Below, piece after piece: positions 57,205 through 64,000 of a DNA stretch of 64,000 nucleotides. The notes beneath the pieces were generated by a model, which searched no databases, was not told the DNA's origin, and saw nothing but the letters and a program-made list of their open reading frames with translations. The DNA comes from Kitasatospora cheerisanensis KCTC 2395 (lineage in GTDB: Bacteria; Actinomycetota; Actinomycetes; Streptomycetales; Streptomycetaceae), in the NCBI RefSeq assembly GCF_000696185.1, contig NZ_KK853997.1:4671981-4735980 (forward strand), given 5' to 3'. How positions within the stretch are numbered: position 1 is the first letter of the stretch; each line of letters starts with the position of its first letter. The position numbers and the translations under genes were made by a program.

Positions 57205-59949
57205 ATGCCCCGCTCGAAGAAGTTCCGGCGCGCACGTCTGATCGTGATCCTGCTGGCCGTGCTGCTGGTGGCGGGTCTGGCCGGCGGCGGCTGGTGGGCG
57301 GTGGACACCGTCCGCTCCTCGTTCCCGCAGGTCAGCGGCACCGTCAAGGTGGCCGGCATGTCCGCGCCGGTGGACGTGGTGCGCGACGACAAGGGCATCC
57401 CGCAGCTGTACGCCGACACCGACGCCGACCTGTTCCGCGCCCAGGGCTTCGTGCAGGCCCAGGACCGGTTCTGGGAGATGGACGTCCGACGGCACATCAC
57501 CTCCGGCCGGCTGGCCGAGATGTTCGGCTCCAGCGCCGTCGAGAACGACTCCTTCCTGCGCACCATGGGCTGGCGCCAGGTCGCCCAGAAGGAGTGGGAC
57601 ACCGTCCTCTCCGAGGAGACCAAGCGCAACCTGACCGCCTACACCGAGGGCGTCAACGCCTGGCTGGCCGAGCACCCCGGCGGGGCCGGCGCCTCGGTCG
57701 AGTACGCCCTGCTCGGCGCCGTCAACTCCGGCTACACGCCCGAGAAGTGGGACCCGGTCGACTCGGTGGCCTGGCTGAAGGCGATGGCCTGGAGCCTGTC
57801 CGGCAACATGCAGGAGGAGATCGACCGCTCGCTGCTGACGCAGAACTTCAGCACCGAGCAGATCGCCCAGCTCTACCCGGACTACCCGTACGACCGCAAC
57901 GGCACCATCGTGAAGACCGGCAAGGTCGCCGCGGACGGCACCTACACCCCCGGCGAGGGCACCACCCTCCCCGCCCAGCCCGGCGGCACCGGGCCGGCCG
58001 CCAGCTCGCAGGCCCGCGCCGCCACCCAGCAGCTGCTGAGCAGCGTCTCCGGCAAGATGGACGCGCTGCCGCAACTGCTCGGCCCCAACGGCCAGGGCAT
58101 CGGCTCCAACTCCTGGGTCGTCTCCGGCGCCAACACCACCACCGGCAAGCCGATGCTGGCCAACGACCCGCACCTCGGCCCCGGCATGCCGTCCATCTGG
58201 TACCAGATGGGCCTGCACTGCCGGAACGCCTCCAGCACCTGCACCTACGACGTGGCCGGCTACACCTTCGCCGGCATGCCCGGCGTCGTCATCGGCCACA
58301 ACAAGGACATCGCCTGGGGCTTCACCAACCTCGGCGCCGACGTCACCGACCTGTACCTGGAGAAGGTCACCGGCCCCGACACCTACCTGGTCGACGGCAA
58401 GGACGTGAAGTTCACCGTCCGCAAGGAGACCATCAAGGTCGCCGGCGGCGCCGACCGCACCATCACCGTCCGCACCACGCAGGACGGCATGCCGCTGATC
58501 TCGGACCAGTCCTCCGAGGACCAGAACGTCGGCAAGTACGCGCCCGCCGGCAACGCCGCCCCCGACCGGGCGGCCGGCTACGGCGTCGCACTGCGCTGGA
58601 CCGCGCTCGTCCCCGGCAAGACCATGGACGCCGTCTTCAAGCTCGACAAGGCCACCGACTTCACCAGCTTCCGGTCCGCCGCCCAGGACTTCGCGGTGCC
58701 CGCGCAGAACCTCATCTACGCCGACACCAAGGGCAACATCGGCTACCAGGCCCCCGGCACGATCCCGGTCCGCGGCAAGGGCGACGGCCGCTACCCCGCC
58801 CCCGGCTGGGACCCCGCCTACGCCTGGAACGCCACCTACCTGCCGTTCAAGTCGCTGCCCTACGCGTACAACCCGCCCGAGGGCTACATCGTGACGGCCA
58901 ACCAGGCCGTCGTCGACGACACCTACAAGCCGATGCTCACCAAGGACTGGGAGTACGGCACCCGCGCCAAGGAGATCACCGACCAGATCCAGGCCAAGCT
59001 GAAGAACGGCGGCAAGATCTCCCTCGACGACATGCAGTCCATGCAACTGGACAACACCAGCGTGCTCGCCAAGGAACTCGTCCCGCTGCTCCTCAAGGTC
59101 AAGATCGACGACCCCTACGTCCGCGAGGCCCAGGACCTGCTCAAGGACTGGAACTACCACCAGGACGCCGACTCCGCCGCCGCCGCCTACTACAACGGCG
59201 TCTGGCGGGCCCTGCTCACGCTCGCCTTCGGTCAGAAGTTCCCCGCGGACCTGCGGGTCGAGGGCGACTGCCTGCTGGTCCGTCAGAAGCGCGACAACAC
59301 CCTGCCCGACGACGCGCTCGGCGGCGCCGCGCAGGCCGTCACCGAGTGCGGCACCCGCAAGGCCTCGCAGGCCCAGCCCGACGGCGGCGACCGGTGGATG
59401 GAGGTCGTCCGCGCCCAGCTCGCCGACCCCTCGTCGCCGTGGTGGGACTACATCGACTCCAACCACCAGCCGCAGCACGGCCTCGACAAGCTGCTCGCCG
59501 AGGCCCTCAAGGACGCCCGCCAGGACCTCACCGCGCGCCTCAGCAAGGACATCTCCACCTGGAGCTGGGGCCGCCTCCACCAGCTGACCCTGCAGGAGCC
59601 CACGCTCGGCAGCGACGACTCCTCGATCGCCTCCGGCGCCATCCACAAGCTGCTCAACCGGGGCCCCTACAAGCTCTCCGGCGGCAGCGCCGCCGTCGAC
59701 GCCACCGGCTGGAACGCCGCCGCCGGCTACGACGTCGACTGGATCCCCTCCATGCGGATGGTCGTCGACCTCAGCGACTTCGACTCCTCCCGCTGGATCA
59801 ACGTCGGCGGCGCCTCCGGCCACGCCTACCACCCCAACTACAACGACCAGACCGAGCTCTGGGCCAAGGGCGAACTCCTCCCCTGGACCTACAGCAAGGA
59901 CGCCGTCACCAAGAACGGCAAGAACACCCTGACCCTCACGGCCAACTGA
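57205..59949 (+). CDS. Penicillin acylase-family (Ntn-hydrolase) protein
   Basis: 914 residues. An N-terminal membrane anchor or signal (RARLIVILLAVLLVAGLAGGG) is followed by the alpha-subunit region (RDDKGIPQLYADTDADLF, GFVQAQDRFWEMD). The autocatalytic site is at GIGSNSWVVSG, with Ser301 as the predicted nucleophile and beta-chain start. NDPHLG and GVVIGHNKDIAWGFTN are further family motifs. It hydrolyses amides outside the membrane; natural substrates may be acyl-homoserine lactones, beta-lactams or lipopeptides. Confidence 0.92.
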   Translation: MPRSKKFRRARLIVILLAVLLVAGLAGGGWWAVDTVRSSFPQVSGTVKVAGMSAPVDVVRDDKGIPQLYADTDADLFRAQGFVQAQDRFWEMDVRRHITSGRLAEMFGSSAVENDSFLRTMGWRQVAQKEWDTVLSEETKRNLTAYTEGVNAWLAEHPGGAGASVEYALLGAVNSGYTPEKWDPVDSVAWLKAMAWSLSGNMQEEIDRSLLTQNFSTEQIAQLYPDYPYDRNGTIVKTGKVAADGTYTPGEGTTLPAQPGGTGPAASSQARAATQQLLSSVSGKMDALPQLLGPNGQGIGSNSWVVSGANTTTGKPMLANDPHLGPGMPSIWYQMGLHCRNASSTCTYDVAGYTFAGMPGVVIGHNKDIAWGFTNLGADVTDLYLEKVTGPDTYLVDGKDVKFTVRKETIKVAGGADRTITVRTTQDGMPLISDQSSEDQNVGKYAPAGNAAPDRAAGYGVALRWTALVPGKTMDAVFKLDKATDFTSFRSAAQDFAVPAQNLIYADTKGNIGYQAPGTIPVRGKGDGRYPAPGWDPAYAWNATYLPFKSLPYAYNPPEGYIVTANQAVVDDTYKPMLTKDWEYGTRAKEITDQIQAKLKNGGKISLDDMQSMQLDNTSVLAKELVPLLLKVKIDDPYVREAQDLLKDWNYHQDADSAAAAYYNGVWRALLTLAFGQKFPADLRVEGDCLLVRQKRDNTLPDDALGGAAQAVTECGTRKASQAQPDGGDRWMEVVRAQLADPSSPWWDYIDSNHQPQHGLDKLLAEALKDARQDLTARLSKDISTWSWGRLHQLTLQEPTLGSDDSSIASGAIHKLLNRGPYKLSGGSAAVDATGWNAAAGYDVDWIPSMRMVVDLSDFDSSRWINVGGASGHAYHPNYNDQTELWAKGELLPWTYSKDAVTKNGKNTLTLTAN

Positions 59950-59964
59950 CGGCCGGAGACCACC

Positions 59965-60003
59965 GCCGGAGGCGGATCCCCACCCCGGGGATCCGCCTCC
60001 GGC
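59965..60003 (+). terminator. Terminator after penicillin acylase gene
   Basis: A perfect 17-bp inverted repeat (59965-59981 / 59987-60003) with a 5-nt ACCCC loop, 16 nt after the stop. The stretch 60004-60328 beyond it is GC-rich, and I see no gene, repeat or clear signal there. Confidence 0.88.
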
Positions 60004-60328
60004 GTCTCCGGGCCACGCAGAGAAGACGCGGCGGTCTGCCGGGAGACGGGCGGGCGTCGGGTGCGGCCCCGGCCAGGGCCGAGCCGGTCACGGCCGGCAG
60101 GCCGGGGTGGGGCTTCGTGGTCCCGGCTGCTTCGGCTCCCCCGTTCGCCGTCGCCCGGTTGCGGGTGCGCCGCCGCGTGTCGGCACCTTCGCCGGAAGCG
60201 ACTCCCACCGTCCGCCGTCGAGCGGCTGCGGCTCCGCCGCCCCGTGCTGCCCGGCTCCCGTCGTCCCCCGTTGCGTCCGCCGTCCGCCGTCCGACTCCCG
60301 TTCCGGTCGGCGGGTTTCTTGCGCGCCG

Positions 60329-60922
60329 TCAGATGAAGCGGGTGATGCCGGTGGGGGTGACGGCGGCGTGGACGGGGAGGTCGTGGGGTTCGGCGGGGAG
60401 GGCGGGGAGGAGTTCGTGGGGGTAGAGGAGGGTGGCCAGCAGGGGGCGGGAGCCGGCCCGGGCGAGGCGGGCCAGGACGCGGTCGTAGGAGCCGCCGCCG
60501 CGGCCGAGGCGGATGCCGCGGGGGTCGACGGCGAGGCCGGGCAGGAGGACCACGTCGGCGGCGCAGACCGCGTCGGGGCCGAGGCGGTCGGCGAGGGGTT
60601 CGAGCAGGCCCCGGCCGGCGGGTGCGAGCCGGGCCTCGCTCTCGTAGGGCGCCCAGTCGAGGTCGTTGTCCGGCAGCAGGACCGGCAGCAGGACGCGGGC
60701 CCCGGCGGCCGCCAGCGCGGCCAGCAGCGGGCGGGTGCCCGGCTCCGCGCCGACCGAGACGTACGCGGCGACGGTGCCGCCCGGCGGCACCAGCGCCGTC
60801 GCGCGGGCCGCCAGCGCCTCGGCCGCCGCGGCGCGCTGGTCCGCGGTCAGGGCGCGCCGTTCGGCGAGCAGCCGTGACCTCAGCGCCGTCTTGTCGTTGG
60901 ACAACCGATCCGCAGACACCAC
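60329..60922 (-). CDS. 5-formyltetrahydrofolate cyclo-ligase
   Basis: 197 residues. NDKTALRSRLLAERRALTAD opens the fold, and the C-terminal GRGGGSYDRVLA is the conserved ATP/folate motif (Gly-rich loop with Tyr and Asp). It converts 5-formyl-THF to 5,10-methenyl-THF using ATP. The tandem GTGGTG allows starts at 60922 or 60919; GGAGGG upstream suits the first. It is divergent from the GGDEF gene with a 60-nt gap. Confidence 0.92.
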   Translation of the reverse strand: MVSADRLSNDKTALRSRLLAERRALTADQRAAAAEALAARATALVPPGGTVAAYVSVGAEPGTRPLLAALAAAGARVLLPVLLPDNDLDWAPYESEARLAPAGRGLLEPLADRLGPDAVCAADVVLLPGLAVDPRGIRLGRGGGSYDRVLARLARAGSRPLLATLLYPHELLPALPAEPHDLPVHAAVTPTGITRFI

Positions 60923-60982
60923 CCGTATCCCTCCAGCTCTGTCATTCACAGTGACACGAGCCTGACACGGAGAGGCCGCCGC

Positions 60983-61831
60983 ATGTCCACCCCGCTCCTG
61001 CTCCAGGCCCTGGCCGTGCTCGGCGCGGCTGCCCCGGCCGCCGCCGGCGTCACGGCGCTGCGCCGCCGCCGGGCGGGGGCTGCGCTCGGCGGCCGGGAGG
61101 CGGAACTTCTGGCGAAGATCGCGGAACTGACGGCGGAACGGGACGAGTTGCGCCGCACCGCCTCGTGCGACCCGCTCACCGGGGTGTGGAACTACCGTCA
61201 CCTCCAGCTCACCCTGGACCAGGAGATCGAGCGGGCCCGCCGGGCCGAGGCCAGCACCGTGGACCCGCGGCCGCTGTCGGTGCTGATGGTGGAGCTCGTC
61301 GGCTTCGACGCCCTGGTCGCCGAGCACGGCCGGGCCCGCGCCAACGCCATGCTGCGGGACCTCGCGCAGCGCCTGGCGGTGGAGATCCGCAGCTGCGACA
61401 CCCTGGGCCGGTACGGCGGCGAGGAGTTCCTGGTGCTGCTGCCCGACACCGCCCCCGACGGCGCCGCCCAGGTCGCCGAGCGGCTGTGCTGGACGGTGCG
61501 CCGCCACCGCCTGACGGACCGTCACCCGGGCGAGGCCGCCGACCCGGAGGAGCGCAGCGGGCTGACCGCCGCGATCGGCCTGGCGGTGCTGCCGAGGGAC
61601 GGCGGGCACGCCGCCGTCCTGCTGCGCGCCGCCGATCGCGCGCTCGCCGAGGCCCGCGCCGCCGGGGGCGACTGCTGGCGCGCCGTCCCGCCCGGGGGGC
61701 CGGCGCCGGAGGCCCCGGCCGGACCGGACGCTTCACCACTGCCGGGTAAGGTGTCTCCCGGCCCCGGCGAGGACACCCTCACCCCGCACGCGACCACCGG
61801 CGGCCCCCGCGCGACCGGTGACAGGCCTTAA
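60983..61831 (+). CDS. GGDEF diguanylate cyclase-like protein
   Basis: 282 residues. One N-terminal hydrophobic helix (LLLQALAVLGAAAPAAAGV), a short coiled coil (EAELLAKIAELTAERDELRR), and a GGDEF domain beginning CDPLTGVWNYRHL. The active-site loop is RYGGEEF (catalytic form), and RSCD five residues before it is an intact inhibitory I-site, so c-di-GMP synthesis with product feedback is expected. The C-terminal 50 residues are Pro/Ala-rich. c-di-GMP controls development in Streptomyces through BldD. Confidence 0.88.
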   Translation: MSTPLLLQALAVLGAAAPAAAGVTALRRRRAGAALGGREAELLAKIAELTAERDELRRTASCDPLTGVWNYRHLQLTLDQEIERARRAEASTVDPRPLSVLMVELVGFDALVAEHGRARANAMLRDLAQRLAVEIRSCDTLGRYGGEEFLVLLPDTAPDGAAQVAERLCWTVRRHRLTDRHPGEAADPEERSGLTAAIGLAVLPRDGGHAAVLLRAADRALAEARAAGGDCWRAVPPGGPAPEAPAGPDASPLPGKVSPGPGEDTLTPHATTGGPRATGDRP

Positions 61832-61888
61832 GAACCGATTCACCCGCCTCTCAGCAGGGTGGAATCCCCGGCTTAGTAAGGTCGACGC

Positions 61889-62809
61889 ATGACGAACGAG
61901 CACGCCCGCACCCCGGTTACCAAGGCAGTCGTCCCCGCTGCCGGTCTCGGAACCCGGTTCCTCCCCGCCACCAAGGCCACCCCGAAGGAAATGCTTCCGG
62001 TGGTGGACAAGCCGGCGATCCAGTACGTGGTGGAGGAGGCCGCCTCGGCGGGCCTGTCCGACATACTGATGGTCACCGGTCGCAACAAGCGTGCTCTGGA
62101 AGACCACTTCGACCGCGCCTACGAGCTGGAGGAGCTGCTCACCCGCAAGGGCGACCACGACCGCCTGCGGCGCGTCCAGGAGTCGGTGCAGCTGGCCAAC
62201 ATGCACTACGTCCGGCAGGGCGACCCGAAGGGCCTCGGCCACGCCGTCTCGGTCGCCGAACAGCACGTCGCCGGCCAGCCGTTCGCCGTCCTGCTCGGTG
62301 ACGACCTGATCGACCCGCGCGACCCGCTGCTGGCCCGCATGATCGAGGTGCAGCAGGAACTCGGCGGCTCCGTGGTCGCGTTGATGGAGGTCGACCCCGC
62401 GCAGATCCACCTGTACGGCTGCGCCGCCGTCAAGCCCAACGGCTTCGGCGAGGACGTCTTCCAGGTGACCGACCTGGTCGAGAAGCCGGACACCGCCGAC
62501 GCCCCGTCCAACTACGCGGTCATCGGCCGCTACGTGCTCGACCCGACCGTCTTCGACGTGCTGCGCGAGACCCCGCCCGGCCGTGGCGGCGAGATCCAGC
62601 TGACCGACGCGCTGCGCGAGCTGGCCACCCGCGACGAGAACTCCGGCGGCCCGGTCTACGGCGTGCTGTTCAAGGGCCGCCGCTACGACACCGGCGACCG
62701 CGCCGACTACCTGCGGGCGATCGTCCGGCTGGCCGCCGAGCGCGACGACCTCGGCCCCGAATTCCGGACCTGGCTGCGGCAGTTCGTCGCCGTCGAGATG
62801 CAGGGCTGA
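61889..62809 (+). CDS. galU: UTP-glucose-1-phosphate uridylyltransferase
   Basis: 306 residues. AVVPAAGLGTRFLPATKATP and KEMLPVVDKPAIQYVVEEA are the nucleotide-binding signature. GDDLIDPRDPLL, VEKPDTADAPSNYAVIGRYV and GRRYDTGDRADYL follow in the family order and length. It makes UDP-glucose from UTP and glucose-1-phosphate for envelope polysaccharide and trehalose synthesis. It lies 26 nt before moeA on the same strand. Confidence 0.95.
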   Translation: MTNEHARTPVTKAVVPAAGLGTRFLPATKATPKEMLPVVDKPAIQYVVEEAASAGLSDILMVTGRNKRALEDHFDRAYELEELLTRKGDHDRLRRVQESVQLANMHYVRQGDPKGLGHAVSVAEQHVAGQPFAVLLGDDLIDPRDPLLARMIEVQQELGGSVVALMEVDPAQIHLYGCAAVKPNGFGEDVFQVTDLVEKPDTADAPSNYAVIGRYVLDPTVFDVLRETPPGRGGEIQLTDALRELATRDENSGGPVYGVLFKGRRYDTGDRADYLRAIVRLAAERDDLGPEFRTWLRQFVAVEMQG

Positions 62810-62835
62810 CCCACCACGAAGGCGAGTGTGAGGCG

Positions 62836-64000
62836 ATGACCGGGAAGCACGACCCCTGCGACGAGGGCGCCGGCTCCCCGGCGTCGCCGCGCCTGTGGAG
62901 CGTCGACGAGCACCTCGCCGACGTGCTGTTCGCCGCGGCGCCGCTGCCGCCCATCGAGCTCCGCCTGCTGGAGGCCCAGGGCCTGCGGCTCGCCGAGGAC
63001 GTGCACGCCACCGCCGACCTGCCGCCGTTCGACAACAGCTCGATGGACGGCTACGCGCTGCGCACCGCCGACACCGTGCGGGCCACCGACGAGTACCCGT
63101 CGGTGCTCGCCGTGGTCGGCGACATCGCCGCCGGCGCCGGCGAGCTGCCCAAGGTCGGCCCCGGCCAGGCCGCCCGGATCATGACCGGCGCCCCCGTCCC
63201 GCCCGGCGCCGAGGCCGTCGCCCCGGTCGAGTGGACCGACGGCGGCACCGGCACCGGGCAGGCCGCCGACGCGATGGGCGCCGGCGGCGAGGGCGCGGAG
63301 GTGCGGGTGCTGCGCCCGGTCGCCGAGGGCGCGTTCATCCGCCGCCGCGGCAGCGACGTCACCGCCGGCGACACCGTGCTGGAGTCCGGCGCGCTGCTCG
63401 GCCCCGCCCAGCTCGGCCTGCTGGCCGCGATCGGCCGGGCCACCGTCCGGGTCCGCCCCCGGCCCCGGGTGGTGGTGCTCTCCACCGGCAGCGAACTCGT
63501 CCAGCCCGGCGAGGAGACCGGCCCCGGCCGGATCCACGACTCCAACTCCTTCACCCTGACCGCCGCCGCGACGGCGGCCGGCGCGGTCGCGTACCGGGTC
63601 GGCGGCGTCCCGGACGAGGCGTCCACCCTGCGCGCGGTGTTGGAGGACCAGCTCGGCCGGGCCGACCTGATCGTCACCAGCGGCGGCGTCTCGGTGGGCG
63701 CGTACGACGTGGTCAAGGAGGTCTTCGCCGACTACGCCGGCGTCGACTTCCGGCGGCTGCGGATGCAGCCCGGCAAGCCGCAGGGCTACGGCCGGATCGG
63801 CGGCGACCAGGGCGTGCCGCTGCTCGCGCTGCCCGGCAACCCGGTCAGCGCGTACATCTCCTTCGAGCTGTTCGTCCGCCCCGTCATCCGGACCATGCTC
63901 GGCGCCCCCGACGTGCACCGCCCCGTGGTGCGCGCGGCGACCACCGCGGCGCTGCGCTCCCCGGCCGGGCGGCGGCAGTTCCTGCGCGGCCGGTACCACC
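62836..64000 (+). CDS. moeA: Molybdopterin molybdenumtransferase MoeA, 3' end beyond the window
   Basis: 388 residues are visible and the frame is open at the edge. DNSSMDGYALR, GQAARIMTGAPVPPGAEAV, VLSTGSELVQPGE, DLIVTSGGVSVGAYD and ALPGNPVSAYISFELFV are the MoeA domain motifs in order. It inserts molybdate into adenylylated molybdopterin. GTGAGGCG precedes ATG 62836. The galU-moeA pairing is normal in Streptomyces. Confidence 0.94.
   Translation, partial: MTGKHDPCDEGAGSPASPRLWSVDEHLADVLFAAAPLPPIELRLLEAQGLRLAEDVHATADLPPFDNSSMDGYALRTADTVRATDEYPSVLAVVGDIAAGAGELPKVGPGQAARIMTGAPVPPGAEAVAPVEWTDGGTGTGQAADAMGAGGEGAEVRVLRPVAEGAFIRRRGSDVTAGDTVLESGALLGPAQLGLLAAIGRATVRVRPRPRVVVLSTGSELVQPGEETGPGRIHDSNSFTLTAAATAAGAVAYRVGGVPDEASTLRAVLEDQLGRADLIVTSGGVSVGAYDVVKEVFADYAGVDFRRLRMQPGKPQGYGRIGGDQGVPLLALPGNPVSAYISFELFVRPVIRTMLGAPDVHRPVVRAATTAALRSPAGRRQFLRGRYH

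Noticed and set aside
57061..59832. Long open frame (923 codons) on the minus strand opposite the penicillin acylase gene
   Set aside because: Val/Gly/Ala-rich composition without any domain motif; it is the antisense shadow expected in very high-GC DNA.

Overview
The window is a high-GC actinobacterial chromosome segment, almost certainly Streptomyces or Kitasatospora. Evidence: third-position GC is extreme throughout, GTG and TTG starts are common, many genes are coupled by ATGA/GTGA overlaps, and a TTA (bldA-type) codon sits in a pathway regulator. The right flank carries an HrdD-type sigma factor, MscL, an FmdB zinc ribbon, a penicillin acylase, a 5-FTHF cyclo-ligase, GalU and MoeA, a typical Streptomyces core block.

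Layout. (1) 1-2577: the end of an EmrB/QacA-type MFS pump with its TetR regulator, a tRNA-Arg(CCU) with a strong terminator, and a DNA-methylase-like enzyme. (2) 2615-24080: a specialised-metabolite locus, nearly all on the minus strand. At the left it has an isocitrate-lyase-family enzyme, a class II DAHP synthase preceded by a 43-residue peptide gene, and a plus-strand LuxR-type regulator with a TTA codon. The main operon (24080 down to 5978) makes 4-aminophenylalanine precursors (papB, papA, papC). It continues with an AMP-forming ligase, a DsbA-fold thiol protein, a two-domain ATP-grasp ligase, an MFS pump, a single ATP-grasp, a CysK-type enzyme, an MFS pump, a serine acetyltransferase, another two-domain ATP-grasp, a degenerate ATP-grasp and a final ATP-grasp. 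That gives six catalytic-looking ATP-grasp domains, suggesting an amide or peptide built by ATP-grasp ligation rather than by an NRPS. (3) 24401-28469: an indigoidine-synthase-like NRPS (A-Ox-T-TE) followed by a small Pro-1 tautomerase.

(4) 28567-47866: a RiPP cluster. It has an immunity-type ABC pair, a 54-residue precursor with a GG cleavage site and a core of ten Ser and one Cys, a P450, a HlyD-like protein, a C39-peptidase exporter (PCAT), an NHLM-type ABC protein, a LanM-like enzyme, a YcaO cyclodehydratase with fused E1-like domain, and a SagB-type azoline dehydrogenase. The LanM has lost the recognisable zinc ligands of its cyclase half, and its kinase-like motif is altered. The most economical product is therefore a linear azole/dehydroalanine peptide rather than a lanthipeptide. 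Two regulators and small ORFs close the cluster. (5) 47870-64000: MurJ, a PAP2 phosphatase, hrdD with a textbook sigma-R promoter, and the conserved core block ending in a truncated moeA.

Data quality. At least ten genes, both core and accessory, need one extra base in a G/C run to restore a single reading frame, and in every case the apparent lesion is a one-base deletion. This looks like assembly or sequencing error, so these genes are reported as intact loci with an apparent frameshift.
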